Shown one piece after another: positions 35,367-45,845 of a DNA stretch of 64,000 nucleotides; within the stretch, counting starts at the first letter, position 1; every line of letters starts with the position of its first letter. The notes under the pieces were generated by a model. The model did not search any database and was not told the origin of the DNA. It saw nothing but the letters and a program-made list of their open reading frames with translations. The stretch comes from Streptomyces sp. PR69 (GTDB lineage: Bacteria; Actinomycetota; Actinomycetes; Streptomycetales; Streptomycetaceae). The stretch lies in the NCBI RefSeq assembly GCF_026420845.1, contig NZ_JAOWCB010000004.1, positions 186,001 to 250,000 of the forward strand, read 5' to 3'. A program made the translations under genes and the position numbers.

Positions 35367-37424
35367 ATGGAGCTCGGGATCGGAATCGGCTGGCGGCCGG
35401 AGATCGCGGACACGGTGGAACGGCTGCCCGGCGTCGACTGGGTGGAGGTCGTCGCCGAGAACGTGTGCCCCGGCCATCTGCCCGGCTCGCTGTCCCGGCT
35501 GCGCGCCCGCGGCACCCGGATCGTGCCGCACGGCGTCTCGCTGGGGCTGGGCGGCGCGGACCGTCCCGACGAGCACCGGCTCACCGCGCTGGCGGAGCGT
35601 GCGGAGGCGCTCGGCGCGCCGCTGGTGACGGAGCACATCGCGTTCGTACGGGCCGGGGGCGCGCTCACCGCGACACCGGCGCTTGAGGCGGGCCATCTGC
35701 TGCCGGTGCCGCGCACCCGGGACGCGCTGAAGGTGCTGTGCGAGAACGTGCGGATCGCTCAGGACAGCCTGCCTGTGCCGCTGGCGCTGGAGAACATCGC
35801 GGCGCTGATCTCCTGGCCGGACGAGGAGCTGACCGAGGGGCAGTTCCTCGCCGAGCTGGTGGAGCGGACGGGGGTCCGGCTGCTGATCGACGTGGCCAAT
35901 CTGCACACCAACCATGTGAACCTCGGCCAGGACCCCGTGCGGGAGCTGGAGCTGCTGCCGGTCGAGGCGATCGCGTATGTGCATGTCGCGGGCGGGGTGG
36001 AGCGCGACGGGGTGTGGCATGACACGCATGCCCATCCGGTGCCGCGCAAGGTGCTGGACATCCTCGCCGAACTCCGCTCCCGCACGGCCCCGCCCGGGGT
36101 GCTGCTGGAGCGCGACGACGCGTTTCCTCCGGAGGAGGAGCTCGCCGCGGAGCTGACGGCGATCCGCACCGCCCTAGCCCGCGGGGCGCGGGAAGCGCGG
36201 TCGCGTTCGGCGGATGCGGAGCCCGCGGGTGCCGTGGCCACGCCCGGTGCGGCCGCCCCGCACGACGAGTCGCCGACAGCGGCGGACCCGGGCGCCGTGG
36301 CGGCCCGGCGTCGGCCGCTCGGCGCGCGGGCGCGGCCCGCGCCCGCCGCGGAGCCTGGCCGGGCATCGGAGCAGGGGCCCGGCGGACCTGGCGGCGCCAT
36401 GTACGCGCGGGCCGTGGACACCGGGCTTCCAGACACACCGGAACCGGCCGCCGACCGGCAGCCCTGCCATGCCACGAGCACGCGCGCCACCGACACAGAG
36501 CCCACGGGCACACCCGGACCGACCCACAACCAGCCCCACGGCACCACAGGCACACGAACCCCCGACACGGACCTCCCACACGCTCCGGAAGCAGCCGACC
36601 CGCAGCCCGCCGACGCCACGAGCACGCAGACCACCGACACAGAGCCCACGGGCACACCCGGACCGACCCACAACCAGCCCCGCGGCACCACAGGCACACG
36701 AACCCCCGACACGGACCTCCCACACGCTCCGGAAGCAACCGACCCGCAGCCCGCCGACGCAGAGCTCACGGGCGTACCAGGATCGGCCGCCGACCTGCCC
36801 CGCCCCGTCGGGCCTGCCGGCCGGGCGGTCCGCCGCCCCGCGCGGCCTCGGGTGGAGCAGCGCGGCAAGGGGACGACCGCCGAGGACGGGCGCGGCGGGG
36901 CCGCGGGAGCGGCGGTCGGCGGTCCCGTGCGGCGGGCGGCCCGCGCGGCTGCCGTCAAAACGGCCGCTGCGGGGACCCCCGCGCGCACCGCGGGCGAGAC
37001 TGACGCGGCGGACGACGGCGCACGGGTGCGGCTGGGGATCGGGCAGGCCGCGGTGTTGTCGGCGCTGGTGGCCGGGACGCCCGCGCCCGAAGGGTTCGAC
37101 TCGCGGCGGATGCGGGTGCAGAGCCGCGCGCTGTCCGCCAAGCGGGCCGACGTCGTCGCCAAGGTCGCCCCCGAGCTGCCGGAGATCCTCGGCGGCGGCT
37201 ATCGCGACGCGTTCCTCGACTACGCGAGAAACCGGCCGATGCGCTCCGGATACCGCCGCGACGCGCTTGACTTCGCCGCGCATCTGCTGGGCTCCGGACG
37301 CGTCACGGACGTGAGGGTCCGCCGTCGGCTCACCCTGTGGCATGACGAGAGAGCCGCTTCGCGCCCGCCGCTGCGGGCGACCAGATTCGTCCGGGCGGCC
37401 CGCGCCGCGCTCACCATACGGTGA
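35367..37424 (+). CDS. MNIO (DUF692) family enzyme with C-terminal extension
   Basis: This 685-residue protein has an N-terminal TIM-barrel of the DUF692 family, now called multinuclear non-heme iron oxidative enzymes, at residues 1-270. Conserved metal-site segments are [46 protein letters not shown] and HDTHAHPVP. Family members oxidise Cys or Asx residues in RiPP precursors. A disordered Thr/Pro-rich region (about 275-545) contains a 144-bp tandem duplication. A basic helical C-terminal domain (about 550-685) follows and may recognise a partner. No short Cys-rich precursor gene is visible nearby. The TIGR04222 membrane protein follows. The start has a strong ggaggaggggg site. Confidence 0.88.
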   Translation: MELGIGIGWRPEIADTVERLPGVDWVEVVAENVCPGHLPGSLSRLRARGTRIVPHGVSLGLGGADRPDEHRLTALAERAEALGAPLVTEHIAFVRAGGALTATPALEAGHLLPVPRTRDALKVLCENVRIAQDSLPVPLALENIAALISWPDEELTEGQFLAELVERTGVRLLIDVANLHTNHVNLGQDPVRELELLPVEAIAYVHVAGGVERDGVWHDTHAHPVPRKVLDILAELRSRTAPPGVLLERDDAFPPEEELAAELTAIRTALARGAREARSRSADAEPAGAVATPGAAAPHDESPTAADPGAVAARRRPLGARARPAPAAEPGRASEQGPGGPGGAMYARAVDTGLPDTPEPAADRQPCHATSTRATDTEPTGTPGPTHNQPHGTTGTRTPDTDLPHAPEAADPQPADATSTQTTDTEPTGTPGPTHNQPRGTTGTRTPDTDLPHAPEATDPQPADAELTGVPGSAADLPRPVGPAGRAVRRPARPRVEQRGKGTTAEDGRGGAAGAAVGGPVRRAARAAAVKTAAAGTPARTAGETDAADDGARVRLGIGQAAVLSALVAGTPAPEGFDSRRMRVQSRALSAKRADVVAKVAPELPEILGGGYRDAFLDYARNRPMRSGYRRDALDFAAHLLGSGRVTDVRVRRRLTLWHDERAASRPPLRATRFVRAARAALTIR
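36471..36758. repeat. 144-bp in-frame tandem duplication in the MNIO gene
   Basis: Two nearly identical 144-bp units lie at 36471-36614 and 36615-36758, each encoding 48 residues that include [15 protein letters not shown] and [15 protein letters not shown]. Only a few bases differ, so the duplication is recent or kept uniform. It keeps the frame and lies in the disordered linker. Confidence 0.85.
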
Positions 37425-37526
37425 GCGCGCCGAGTCGACGGCGGGACATCACGAAGCGGTAACGCCCGGTCCCTTGCGGCGGACGCCCCATGGCGCGCTC
37501 AAGGACGCCTCGCGTACAACTCGCAC

Positions 37527-38381
37527 ATGTACTCGGACATATACGGGGATGTCTTCTGGGTTCTGCTCCTTCTGGTGGCCTGGGCCGCGGCCGGGCTGAG
37601 CTGCGTACGGCTGTGCCGCGCCGCCGTAGACGCCGCGCGCCCGGCCTCGCCGCCCGCGCCGGGCGGACAGCCCGGCGAGGCCGGCGGAGCCGACAGGGCC
37701 GACGGGGCGCGGGCGACGCTGAGCCTGTACGAGGCGGCGTTTCTCGCCGGCGGACCGCACCGGGTCACCGACCTCACGCTCGTCTCCCTGCACCGCCGCC
37801 GGCGGCTGCTGCTGGCGCACACCGGATGGGCCACCGTCGTGGACCCGGAGGGCGAGGACGAGCTGGAACGCTCGGTCATCGGCGCGATCGGACCGGCGGG
37901 CCAGGCGCGGATCGCCGCGGTACGGGCCGCCGCCTGCGCCGCGGGGGCGGTGCGCGCCCTCGGCGACGGTCTCGTACGCTCCGGGCTCGCCGTCCCCGAA
38001 GCCGCCCGGGCGCAGATCTCCTCGGCGGTGCGGGCGGTACGGGCCGCGGCCGCGCTCACCGTCGCACTCGCCGCGGTGGCCCATCTGACCTTCCCTCAGG
38101 GGCCGGGCGGCGGAGCCCCGGTGCTCGGCTGGTTCGCGCTGCCCCTCCTCCTCACCCTGGGCACGCTGGCCATCGCGCGCATCGAGGTCCACCCGTACAG
38201 CACCTGGGCCTCCCCCGACGGCCAGCGGCTGCTTGGTTCGCTCTCCCGCAGCGGCCGCGACGGCCGCGACGGCGAGCGCGAGGTGCTGACCGCCGTCGCC
38301 GTACGAGGGGCGCGCGCGCTCGACGACCCCGCCCTGCGCGCGGCGCTCGCGCCGGGCCGTACGGCGCATCGGAGTCATTGA
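37527..38381 (+). CDS. TIGR04222 domain membrane protein
   Basis: This 284-residue protein has one N-terminal membrane segment (VFWVLLLLVAWAAAGLSCVRL) and two more near residues 170-220 (AALTVALAAVAHLTF; LGWFALPLLLTLGTLAIARI). The TIGR04222 core is LSLYEAAFLAGGPHRVTDLTLVSLHRRRR. TIGR04222 proteins often sit beside DUF692/MNIO genes in actinobacteria, as here (102 bp downstream on the same strand). The Gly/Cys-rich tail seen in some members is missing; it ends GRTAHRSH. Substrate, anchor or sensor roles are all possible. Confidence 0.8.
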   Translation: MYSDIYGDVFWVLLLLVAWAAAGLSCVRLCRAAVDAARPASPPAPGGQPGEAGGADRADGARATLSLYEAAFLAGGPHRVTDLTLVSLHRRRRLLLAHTGWATVVDPEGEDELERSVIGAIGPAGQARIAAVRAAACAAGAVRALGDGLVRSGLAVPEAARAQISSAVRAVRAAAALTVALAAVAHLTFPQGPGGGAPVLGWFALPLLLTLGTLAIARIEVHPYSTWASPDGQRLLGSLSRSGRDGRDGEREVLTAVAVRGARALDDPALRAALAPGRTAHRSH

Positions 38382-38517
38382 CCCCGACACCGGACCACGG
38401 TGCTTTACTTCGCCGAACCGCTCTGCTGATCATCCTTTCGTCTATGGCCTCCGCGTCTGTGTGCGTCCACGGCCGCGGAGCCGCCGCCCGCACGGCCGCC
38501 CGCACGAAGGGAACGCG

Positions 38518-40161
38518 ATGAGAGCAACCGCGCTCAAGGGGGCCGCTGCCGGCCTCACCTCCTTGGTTCTGACCGCCTTCGCCGTCACCCCCGCGGGCAG
38601 CGCACCCCTCTCGTCCCCCGAGGCCGCGCATCAGCCCGCTGCGGCCGCGGCGGGCTGGGCGGAAGCCGCGGGCGTCGAGGTCGCCGCCGCCCGCGCGGCC
38701 GTGTCCGGAGTCGACTTCGGCCGCTGTCACAAGGAGGAGATGCTGCCCGCGTCCGTGGAGTGCGGCACCGTCTCGGTCCCCCTCGACTACGCCGACCCCA
38801 CCGGCGAGCAGATCGAACTGACCGTCAGCCGCACCGGGGCCCGCGGCGAACCCGGCGAGCGCCAGGGCGCTCTCGTCTACAACCCCGGCGGCCCCGGCGC
38901 GTCCAGCATGTACTTCCCGCTGCTCGGCCAGCTCAAGGGGTGGCAGCGGATCGCCCGGGCGTATGACCTGGTCGGCTATGCCCCGCGCGGCGTGGCCCGC
39001 TCGGCCCCGCTGTCCTGCCAGGACCCCGCCGACTTCCTCAAGGCCCCCACCCAGGCCCCGGCGCACCCCTCCCTTTCGTACAAGATGGAGCGGGTCGCCG
39101 AGGCGAAGGCGTACGCGCGCGGCTGCGCCGACCGGAACGGGCCCGCGCTGCGCCACTATCACTCCCTCAACAACGCCCGCGATCTTCAGGTGCTGCGCGC
39201 GGCGCTGGGCGAGCGGAAGCTGACGTTCATGGGCGCGTCGTACGGCACGTACATCGGCGCGCTGTACGCCACGCTCTTCCCCTCCCAGGTCCGCCGTATG
39301 GTCTTCGACTCGGCGGTCAACCCCGACCCCCGCCAGATCTGGTACCAGAACAATCTCGACCAGTCACTGGCCTTTGAAGCCCGCTGGGCGGACTTCCGCG
39401 CCTGGGTCGCCCGCCACGACGACGTGTACGGGCTGGGCGCGACGGCCGAGGAAGTGGCGCGCAGCTACGAGAAGGTGCGGGCCCGGCTGGCGTACCGGCC
39501 CGCGGGCGGCACGGTCGGCCCCGGCCAGCTGCATGCGGCGTTTCTGGGAGCGGCATACTACGACGACTACTGGCCGCGGCGGGCGGCTGCGCTGTCGGAG
39601 TTCCTCAAGGGGAACGAGAAGCCGCTGATCGAACAGGCCGCGCCGAAGGCGGAGACGGCGAAGGCCAGGGAGAACGGCAACGCCGTCTACACGGCGGTCG
39701 AGTGCAATGACGCCCCGTGGCCGACCGAGTGGGAGGTGTGGGACCGCGACAACAGCGAACTGGCCCGCAAGGCGCCCTTCGAGACCTGGGACAACGCCTG
39801 GATGAACCTGCCGTGCGCCTACTGGTCCGAGCCCCGGCAGCAGCCGCTGGAGGTGGGCGCGGGGGAGGGCGAACTGCCGCCGACGCTGATCCTGGCCGCG
39901 GAGCGGGACGCGGCGACGCCGTACGCCGGGGCGCTGGAGCTCCAGCGGCGGCTGGCTGGCTCGGCGCTGGTCACCGAGCTGGACTCGGGCACGCACGGCA
40001 TCGGCGGCGGGTCCAACGCCTGTGTCAACTCCCATATGGAGCGGTATCTGCTGACCGGAAAGACGCCGGAGCGGCGCGCTGCGTGCGCGCCGCACCCGGA
40101 GCCCGACCCGGTGTCGCTGGAGCGGCACGCGGAGACCGGGAAGGTCCCGCACGCCGTCTGA
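38518..40161 (+). CDS. Secreted alpha/beta hydrolase, tripeptidyl aminopeptidase-like
   Basis: This 547-residue exported S33-like peptidase has a signal peptide (ALKGAAAGLTSLVLTAFAVTPAGSA). The catalytic Ser is in FMGASYGTYIGALYATLFP, Asp in ERDAATPYAGALEL and His in DSGTHGIGGGSN. The oxyanion segment is YNPGGPGASSMY. Relatives remove tripeptides from the N-termini of secreted proteins. The ATG at 38518 has gaaggga 6-8 nt upstream. It stands alone, convergent with hemQ. Confidence 0.9.
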   Translation: MRATALKGAAAGLTSLVLTAFAVTPAGSAPLSSPEAAHQPAAAAAGWAEAAGVEVAAARAAVSGVDFGRCHKEEMLPASVECGTVSVPLDYADPTGEQIELTVSRTGARGEPGERQGALVYNPGGPGASSMYFPLLGQLKGWQRIARAYDLVGYAPRGVARSAPLSCQDPADFLKAPTQAPAHPSLSYKMERVAEAKAYARGCADRNGPALRHYHSLNNARDLQVLRAALGERKLTFMGASYGTYIGALYATLFPSQVRRMVFDSAVNPDPRQIWYQNNLDQSLAFEARWADFRAWVARHDDVYGLGATAEEVARSYEKVRARLAYRPAGGTVGPGQLHAAFLGAAYYDDYWPRRAAALSEFLKGNEKPLIEQAAPKAETAKARENGNAVYTAVECNDAPWPTEWEVWDRDNSELARKAPFETWDNAWMNLPCAYWSEPRQQPLEVGAGEGELPPTLILAAERDAATPYAGALELQRRLAGSALVTELDSGTHGIGGGSNACVNSHMERYLLTGKTPERRAACAPHPEPDPVSLERHAETGKVPHAV

Positions 40162-40192
40162 TCTTCCGGGTTCCCGCGGCAGGCAGGCGACC

Positions 40193-40912
40193 TCAGGCCA
40201 GACCGGCCACCAGGTCCGCGACCGACTTGCGCCGGCCGGTGAAGAACGGGACCTCTTCGCGGACGTGCATCCGCGCCTCGGAGGCCCGCAGATGGCGCAT
40301 CAGGTCGACGATCCGGTAGAGCTCGTCCGCCTCGAAGGCGAGCAGCCACTCGTAGTCGCCGAGCGAGAACGACGCCACCGTGTTGGCGCGTACGTCCGGG
40401 AAGCCGCGGGCCATCTTGCCGTGGTCGGCGAGCATCCGGCGGCGGTCCTCGTCCGGCAGCAGATACCAGTCGTAGGAGCGCACGAAGGGGTAGACCGAGA
40501 CATAGTCGCGGGGCGTCTCATCGGCCAGGAAGGCCGGGATGTGCGACTTGTTGAACTCCGCGGGGCGGTGCAGCGCCATATTCGACCAGACCGGCTCCAG
40601 CGCCCGGCCGAGCCGGGTGCGGCGGAAGAGGTTGTACGCCTCCTGGAGCTCGTCCGCGGTCTCGGCGTGCCACCAGATCATCAGGTCGGCATCGGCGCGC
40701 AGCCCGGAGACGTCATAGGTGCCGCGCACGGTGACGTCCTTGGCGGCGAGCTGGTCGAACAGCTCCTGGACCTCGGCCGCACACCCCGCGCGGTCGGTGT
40801 CGGCGGGGAGCACATCGCGCAGCTTGAAGACGGACCACAGGGTGTAGCGGATGACCTCGTTGAGGTCCCTGGCCTTCTTGCCGGCGTTCGGAATCTTTTC
40901 GGGGGCGCTCAT
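40193..40912 (-). CDS. hemQ: Coproheme decarboxylase HemQ
   Basis: HemQ (239 residues) converts iron-coproporphyrin (coproheme) to heme b in the coproporphyrin-dependent pathway of Gram-positives. It has the chlorite dismutase-like fold. Recognisable segments are [49 protein letters not shown] (active-site Tyr) and [15 protein letters not shown]. The heme-ligand His is probably in [11 protein letters not shown]. The gene begins 4 bp after hemY and is surely cotranscribed with it. Confidence 0.95.
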   Translation of the reverse strand: MSAPEKIPNAGKKARDLNEVIRYTLWSVFKLRDVLPADTDRAGCAAEVQELFDQLAAKDVTVRGTYDVSGLRADADLMIWWHAETADELQEAYNLFRRTRLGRALEPVWSNMALHRPAEFNKSHIPAFLADETPRDYVSVYPFVRSYDWYLLPDEDRRRMLADHGKMARGFPDVRANTVASFSLGDYEWLLAFEADELYRIVDLMRHLRASEARMHVREEVPFFTGRRKSVADLVAGLA

Positions 40913-40916
40913 GAGG

Positions 40917-42386
40917 CTATTGTCCCGCGTCCGCTCCGGCGCTCCGCGCCAGGGTGGGCATGGCGAGGATCTCATCCGCCGCCCGCTGGGCGCTTGCGAT
41001 GCAGGCGGGGATGCCGACGCCGTCGTACACCGCCCCGCAGACCCGCAGTCCGGGCAGCTTGGCGACCTCCTCGCGGATGCGGGCGACCCGGTCCGGATGG
41101 CCGACGGGGTACTGCGGCAGGCCGCCGATCCAGCGCGTCACCTCGGCGGCCGCGGGCCGTGCGGACAGGCCGGTCGCCTCGGCGAGGTCGGCGAGGGAGG
41201 CCGCGATCAGTTCGGAGTCCTCGCAGTGGAGCTGCTCCTCCTCGCCGTATCTGCCGAGGGAGGTGCGCAGTATGAACAGGTCGGGGGCGGCGCGGTCGAC
41301 CCAGCCCCACTTGCGGGTGGAGAACGTGGACGCCTTGATCGCGCGGCCGTCGGCGGGCGGCACCAGGAAGCCGCTGCCGTCGGGCAGGCCGCCGCCCGCG
41401 CCTGTCCCGGTCAGGTCGGCACGGCGGAAGGCGAGGGTGACCAGCGCCATGGAGGCGTACTCGACACGGCCGAGCTCCGCGGACGCCGCCGGGGACTCGT
41501 CGGCGAGCAGCGCGGAGGCGGACCAGGCGGGGGTGGCCAGGACGACGCCGTCGGCGGTGAAGGTGCGCTCGTCGGTGCGGATCTGCCAGCCGCCCCCGGC
41601 GGCGGCCCGGGTGAGGGCGACGACGGGCGTCTCGGTGAGGATCTGCCCCCCGTGGGCGCGGACGGCGGCGGCGACCGCGTCCGGCAGCAGTCCGACGCCG
41701 CCTTCGACGCCCATGAAGACCGGCCCGGCGTCCGGCTGTGCCGCGGCGGCCTCGGCCTGTACCTCCCGTACGGCGGCGAGCAGCGAGGCATGGCCGCGGG
41801 CCGCCTCGAAGAGGCGGGGGACGGCGGCGCGCATCGAGATGCGGTACGCGTCGCCCGCGTACACCCCGCCGAGCAGCGGCTCCACCAGCCGGTCGACGAC
41901 CTCGCGGCCGAGCCGCTCGGCCACATACTCCCCGATCGCGACATCGTCGCCGAGGTCGGCGGGCGGCAGCCGCGGCTCCCGGGCGATGCGGTCGACGGCC
42001 TCGGCGGTCAGCAGCCCGGCGAGTGCGGCGGGGTCGCCGGGGACGCCCATGACATGGCCCTTGGGCATCGGGCGGAGCGCGCCGCGGGTCCAGATGGAGG
42101 CGGAGGCGGTGGCGGGCGGCTGCAGCCGGTCGCCGAGGCCCGCGGCTCTGGCCAGGTCGACGGCCTCGGGGCGGCGGGCGAGCATGGACTCGGCGCCCAG
42201 GTCGACCGGCGCGCCCGCGATCTCTCCCGTCTGCAGCTTGCCGCCGAGGCGGCTGGTCGCCTCCAGCAGCGTGACCCGCGCACCGGAGCCGACGAGCCGG
42301 TGCGCGGCCGCGAGCCCGGCGATGCCGCCTCCGATGACGACGACATGGGCCGCATCCGGGTGAGCCGTGCGTGTGTCCGCGTTCAT
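40917..42386 (-). CDS. hemY: Coproporphyrinogen III oxidase HemY (HemG-type)
   Basis: This 489-residue FAD enzyme oxidises coproporphyrinogen III to coproporphyrin III. The N-terminal dinucleotide motif is [17 protein letters not shown], and the C-terminal motif [27 protein letters not shown] completes the FAD site. As HemQ is next, the protein serves the coproporphyrin pathway rather than the protoporphyrin one. The ATG at 42386 was chosen over upstream codons because the domain begins about 12 residues later. It is divergent from the flavoprotein gene at 42475, with a tandem 13-bp repeat between them. Confidence 0.94.
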   Translation of the reverse strand: MNADTRTAHPDAAHVVVIGGGIAGLAAAHRLVGSGARVTLLEATSRLGGKLQTGEIAGAPVDLGAESMLARRPEAVDLARAAGLGDRLQPPATASASIWTRGALRPMPKGHVMGVPGDPAALAGLLTAEAVDRIAREPRLPPADLGDDVAIGEYVAERLGREVVDRLVEPLLGGVYAGDAYRISMRAAVPRLFEAARGHASLLAAVREVQAEAAAAQPDAGPVFMGVEGGVGLLPDAVAAAVRAHGGQILTETPVVALTRAAAGGGWQIRTDERTFTADGVVLATPAWSASALLADESPAASAELGRVEYASMALVTLAFRRADLTGTGAGGGLPDGSGFLVPPADGRAIKASTFSTRKWGWVDRAAPDLFILRTSLGRYGEEEQLHCEDSELIAASLADLAEATGLSARPAAAEVTRWIGGLPQYPVGHPDRVARIREEVAKLPGLRVCGAVYDGVGIPACIASAQRAADEILAMPTLARSAGADAGQ

Positions 42387-42400
42387 GCGGTCCACTCTCT

Positions 42401-42426
42401 CAGACCGCTCTGTCAGACCGCTCTGT
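42401..42426. repeat. 13-bp direct repeat pair in divergent promoter region
   Basis: The unit cagaccgctctgt occurs twice head to tail (42401-42413, 42414-42426), followed by cggtcg. It starts 15 bp upstream of the hemY ATG and lies between two divergent genes. It may be a reiterated operator. Each unit holds a short AGA...TCT inverted element. Confidence 0.5.
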
Positions 42427-42474
42427 CGGTCGATCACGCCGTATGGACGTCCCACGGCACATAGGTTGTGCCTC

Positions 42475-43887
42475 ATGAGTCGTATGAGTCGTACGAGCGG
42501 TGGGAAACGGGAACGGCTTGTGGTCATCGGCGGCGATGCGGCGGGCATGTCCGCGGCATCGCGGGCACGCCGGCTGAAGGGCCCCGAGGAGCTTCAGATC
42601 ACGGCGTTCGAACGCGGGCGGTTCAGCTCCTACTCGGCATGCGGGATTCCGTACTGGGTGGGCGGTGCGGTCGCGGACCGCGACGCGCTGATCGCGCGGA
42701 CGCCCGAGGAGCACCGCGAGCGCGCCATCGATCTGCGGATGCGCACGGAGGTGACCGAGATCGACGTGACCGCCGGGCGCGTGCGCGCACGCGATCTGGC
42801 GACGGGCGAACAGGAGTGGACCGGCTACGACAAGCTCGTCATCGCGACCGGGGCGCGGCCCGTGCGGCCGCCCATCCCGGGCATCGACGCGCCGGGGGTG
42901 CACGGGGTGCAGACCCTGGACGACGGGCAGGCGCTGCTGGACACCCTCGAAGGGCTCGAAGGGCACGACGGCAGGCGGGCCGTGGTCGTCGGCGCGGGGT
43001 ACATCGGCGTCGAGATGGCGGAGGCCCTGATGCGCCGCGGCTACACCGTGACGCTCGTCGACCGCGGCGAGCAGCCGATGTCAACGCTCGACCCGGACAT
43101 GGGCGCGCTGGTGCGCAAGGCGCTGGACGAGCTGGGCGTCACAACGGTGAGCGGCGCGGAGGTCGTCGGCATCCTCACCGGCGACGACGGGCGGGCCCGC
43201 GGGGTGGCGGTGCGGGACGCGGAGTATCCGGCGGACGTGGTGGTCCTTGGCATCGGCGTACGGCCGGAGACCGGCCTCGCCCGCGCGGCGGGTCTGCCGC
43301 TGGGGGTGTACGGAGGGCTGCTCACCGATCTGTCGATGCGGGTGCGCGGCTGCGGGAACATCTGGGCGGGCGGCGACTGTGTGGAGGTGCTCGATCTGGT
43401 CTCCGGCCGGGAGCGCCATATCGCGCTGGGCACGCACGCCAACAAGCACGGGCAGGTGATCGGCGCGAATGTCGCCGGCGGCTACGGCACATTCCCGGGC
43501 GTGGTGGGGACGGCCGTCAGCAAGGTCTGCGATCTGGAGATCGCGCGGACCGGGCTGCGGGAGAAGGACGCGCGGGCGGCGGGCCTGCAGTACGTCACCG
43601 CGACCATCGAGGCGACCAACAGCGCCGGGTACTACCCCGGGGCCGCCCCGATGACCGTCAAGATGCTCGCCGAACGCGGCGCCGGCCGTCTGCTGGGCGT
43701 GCAGATCGTGGGGCGGGAGGGCGCGGGCAAGCGCGTCGACGTCGCCGCGACCGCACTGACGGCGGGCATGACCGTGGAGCAGCTGACGGCGCTGGACCTG
43801 GGCTATGCCCCGCCGTTCTCACCGGTGTGGGACCCGGTCCTGGTGGCGGCGAGGCGGGCGGCCTCCGCGGTGCGCGACGAAGGCTGA
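42475..43887 (+). CDS. CoA-disulfide-reductase-like flavoprotein
   Basis: This 470-residue FAD/NAD(P)H oxidoreductase belongs to the single-Cys CoADR/NADH oxidase group. The FAD motif is VVIGGDAAGMSAASRARR, the redox Cys is in SSYSACGIPYWVGG near residue 56, the NAD(P) motif is AVVVGAGYIGVEMAEAL, and the second FAD motif is NIWAGGDCVE. The C-terminal dimer domain is complete. It may reduce CoA disulfide or a low-molecular-weight thiol, or polysulfide. It sits between hemY and hemE but on the opposite strand, and a direct heme role is not shown. The ATG at 42475 is used; a second in-frame ATG lies 3 codons on. Confidence 0.9.
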   Translation: MSRMSRTSGGKRERLVVIGGDAAGMSAASRARRLKGPEELQITAFERGRFSSYSACGIPYWVGGAVADRDALIARTPEEHRERAIDLRMRTEVTEIDVTAGRVRARDLATGEQEWTGYDKLVIATGARPVRPPIPGIDAPGVHGVQTLDDGQALLDTLEGLEGHDGRRAVVVGAGYIGVEMAEALMRRGYTVTLVDRGEQPMSTLDPDMGALVRKALDELGVTTVSGAEVVGILTGDDGRARGVAVRDAEYPADVVVLGIGVRPETGLARAAGLPLGVYGGLLTDLSMRVRGCGNIWAGGDCVEVLDLVSGRERHIALGTHANKHGQVIGANVAGGYGTFPGVVGTAVSKVCDLEIARTGLREKDARAAGLQYVTATIEATNSAGYYPGAAPMTVKMLAERGAGRLLGVQIVGREGAGKRVDVAATALTAGMTVEQLTALDLGYAPPFSPVWDPVLVAARRAASAVRDEG

Positions 43888-43941
43888 GCCCGCCTCCCGC
43901 CTCTCCGGCCCGTCCCGGCCGGTCTGTCTTTCGCGGAGCGC

Positions 43942-45036
43942 TCAGCGCGCCGTCTCGGTGTGGACGAACTCGACGAGCCGGGTCAGCGCGTCGGGGTCGG
44001 TCGTGGGCAGGACCCCGTGGCCGAGGTTGAAGACATGGCCCTCAAGGCCCGCCGCCGCGGCGAGGACCTCGCGGGTCTTGGCCTCGACCGCCTCGGGCGT
44101 GGCGAACAGGACGGCCGGGTCCAGGTTCCCCTGGAGCGCCTTGCCGGGGCCGACCCTGCGGGCCGCCTCGTCCAGCGGCACCCGCCAGTCGACGCCGACG
44201 ACGTCTGCTCCCGCCTCGCCCAGGAGGCCGAGGAGTTCGCCGGTGCCGACGCCGAAGTGGATGCGCGGAACGCCGTACTCGGCGACGGCCTGGAAGACCT
44301 TGGCGGACGCCGGCAGCACCTGCCGCCGGTAGTCCGCCGGGGCCAGCGCCCCGACCCAGGAGTCGAAGAGCTGGACGGCCGATGCGCCCGCCTCGATCTG
44401 GACCTTCAGAAAGGACGAGGTGATCGCGGCGAGGCGGTCCAGCAGATCGGCCCACAGCTGCGGGTCGCCGTACATCAGCGCCTTGGTGTGCTCGTGGTTG
44501 CGGGACGGCCCGCCCTCCACGAGATAGCTGGCGAGGGTGAAGGGCGCCCCCGCGAACCCGATCAGCGGGGTCTCGCCCAGCTCCCCGGCAAGCAGCCCGA
44601 TGGCCTCGGTGACGTACCAGACGTCCTCCGGGGTCAGCTCGCGCAGCCGCGCCAGATCCGCACGCGAACGGATCGGCTCTGCGACGACGGGGCCGACGCC
44701 CGGCTTGATGTCGAGGTCGACGCCGATGGCCTTGAGCGGTACGACGATGTCGCTGAAGTAGATGGCCGCGTCGACCTTGTGGCGGCGCACCGGCTGCATC
44801 GTGATCTCGCTGACCAGCTCGGGCCGCATACAGGACTCGAGCATCGGGATGCCCTCGCGCACCTTGAGGTACTCGGGGAGCGAGCGCCCCGCCTGCCGCA
44901 TGAACCAGACCGGCGTATGCGGCACCGGCTCGCGCCGGCACGCCGTGAGGAACGTCGAGTCGTACGTCTTCGTCTGCTTCGTCTGATTCGTCTGCTGGCC
45001 CGGCGGCCGGCCCGAGGGGCTGTCGTTGGCGGTCAC
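43942..45036 (-). CDS. hemE: Uroporphyrinogen decarboxylase HemE
   Basis: HemE (364 residues) removes four acetate carboxyls from uroporphyrinogen III to give coproporphyrinogen III. That is the substrate of the HemY/HemQ branch encoded nearby. Signatures are [14 protein letters not shown] and [18 protein letters not shown]; the Asp in [11 protein letters not shown] is the conserved catalytic residue. An N-terminal Gln/Thr/Lys-rich leader of about 24 residues is unremarkable. The GTG start is at 45036. It is divergent from DUF3000. Confidence 0.96.
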   Translation of the reverse strand: MTANDSPSGRPPGQQTNQTKQTKTYDSTFLTACRREPVPHTPVWFMRQAGRSLPEYLKVREGIPMLESCMRPELVSEITMQPVRRHKVDAAIYFSDIVVPLKAIGVDLDIKPGVGPVVAEPIRSRADLARLRELTPEDVWYVTEAIGLLAGELGETPLIGFAGAPFTLASYLVEGGPSRNHEHTKALMYGDPQLWADLLDRLAAITSSFLKVQIEAGASAVQLFDSWVGALAPADYRRQVLPASAKVFQAVAEYGVPRIHFGVGTGELLGLLGEAGADVVGVDWRVPLDEAARRVGPGKALQGNLDPAVLFATPEAVEAKTREVLAAAAGLEGHVFNLGHGVLPTTDPDALTRLVEFVHTETAR

Positions 45037-45128
45037 GACCAGAATCTTCGCACGCGCTCGTGAAGTGCCCGCTTCGGCCCGGGTGTCCTTCCCTGCACAG
45101 CGCCCCCGTTCCGCCTACTCTTCCCCGC

Positions 45129-45845
45129 ATGGCTGCGCCTCAGGGACACTCTTCCGATCATTCCAACAGCTCCGCGAGCGGGCGCGGTCGCGCGGCGGAG
45201 GACGCGGGACACAGCGAGGGAAGCCGCGAAGAGAGCCGCGAAGAAAACTCGGTCCCGCACACGTTCCGGCTCGCGGTCGACGCGCTGCGGACCGCGCGGC
45301 CGCGCCCGGAGATCGAAGTGGATCCGACCCGCCCTCCGCAGCGGCTGGCCCCCTACTCGTACGCCCTGGAGGCCGCGGTCGTCCAGGACGACGAGGACCT
45401 GGCGGACGGCCGTCTGGTGCTGCTGCACGACCCGGCAGGGCATGACGCCTGGCGGGGGACGTTCCGGCTGGTGACCCTGGTGCGCGCGGAGCTGGAGCCG
45501 GAGATGGCGGCGGATCCGCTGCTGCCGGAGGTCTGCTGGTCGTGGCTGACGGGGGCGCTTGAGGCGCGGGGCCTGGAGTGCGGGGAGCCGAGCGGGACCG
45601 TCACCCGCGCGGGGTCTCACTATTTCGGTGGACTCGCGGCACGGCGGCCGGCCTCGCAGATCGAGATCCGCGCGTCCTGGACCCCGTCGGAGTCGCCGCA
45701 CGGCGTCCCGGACACGGCGTCCCACCTCGCGGCCTGGTGCGATCTGCTGTGCCAGATCGCCGGCCTGCCGCCCACCCCGGCCGGCGGGGACACCGGCGGG
45801 GGCGTGGTCTCCCTGCCCCAGCGCCGCGGTCCCCAGCAGCGCTGA
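45129..45845 (+). CDS. DUF3000 protein
   Basis: This 238-residue actinobacterial protein has the DUF3000 domain at about residues 40-220 (FRLAVDALRTARPRPEIEVDPTRPPQRLAPY split across its start, then CWSWLTGALEARGLECGEPSGTVTR). It is soluble, with no catalytic motif I recognise. The N-terminal 40 residues are Ser/Glu/Arg-rich. In related genomes it also lies between hemE and a LuxR-type response regulator. The function is unknown. The ATG at 45129 is chosen; a GTG 40 codons later would remove the low-complexity leader. Confidence 0.82.
   Translation: MAAPQGHSSDHSNSSASGRGRAAEDAGHSEGSREESREENSVPHTFRLAVDALRTARPRPEIEVDPTRPPQRLAPYSYALEAAVVQDDEDLADGRLVLLHDPAGHDAWRGTFRLVTLVRAELEPEMAADPLLPEVCWSWLTGALEARGLECGEPSGTVTRAGSHYFGGLAARRPASQIEIRASWTPSESPHGVPDTASHLAAWCDLLCQIAGLPPTPAGGDTGGGVVSLPQRRGPQQR

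Noticed and set aside
36471..36758. CRISPR-like array
   Set aside because: Only two 144-bp units, directly adjacent without spacers, and in frame inside a coding sequence.
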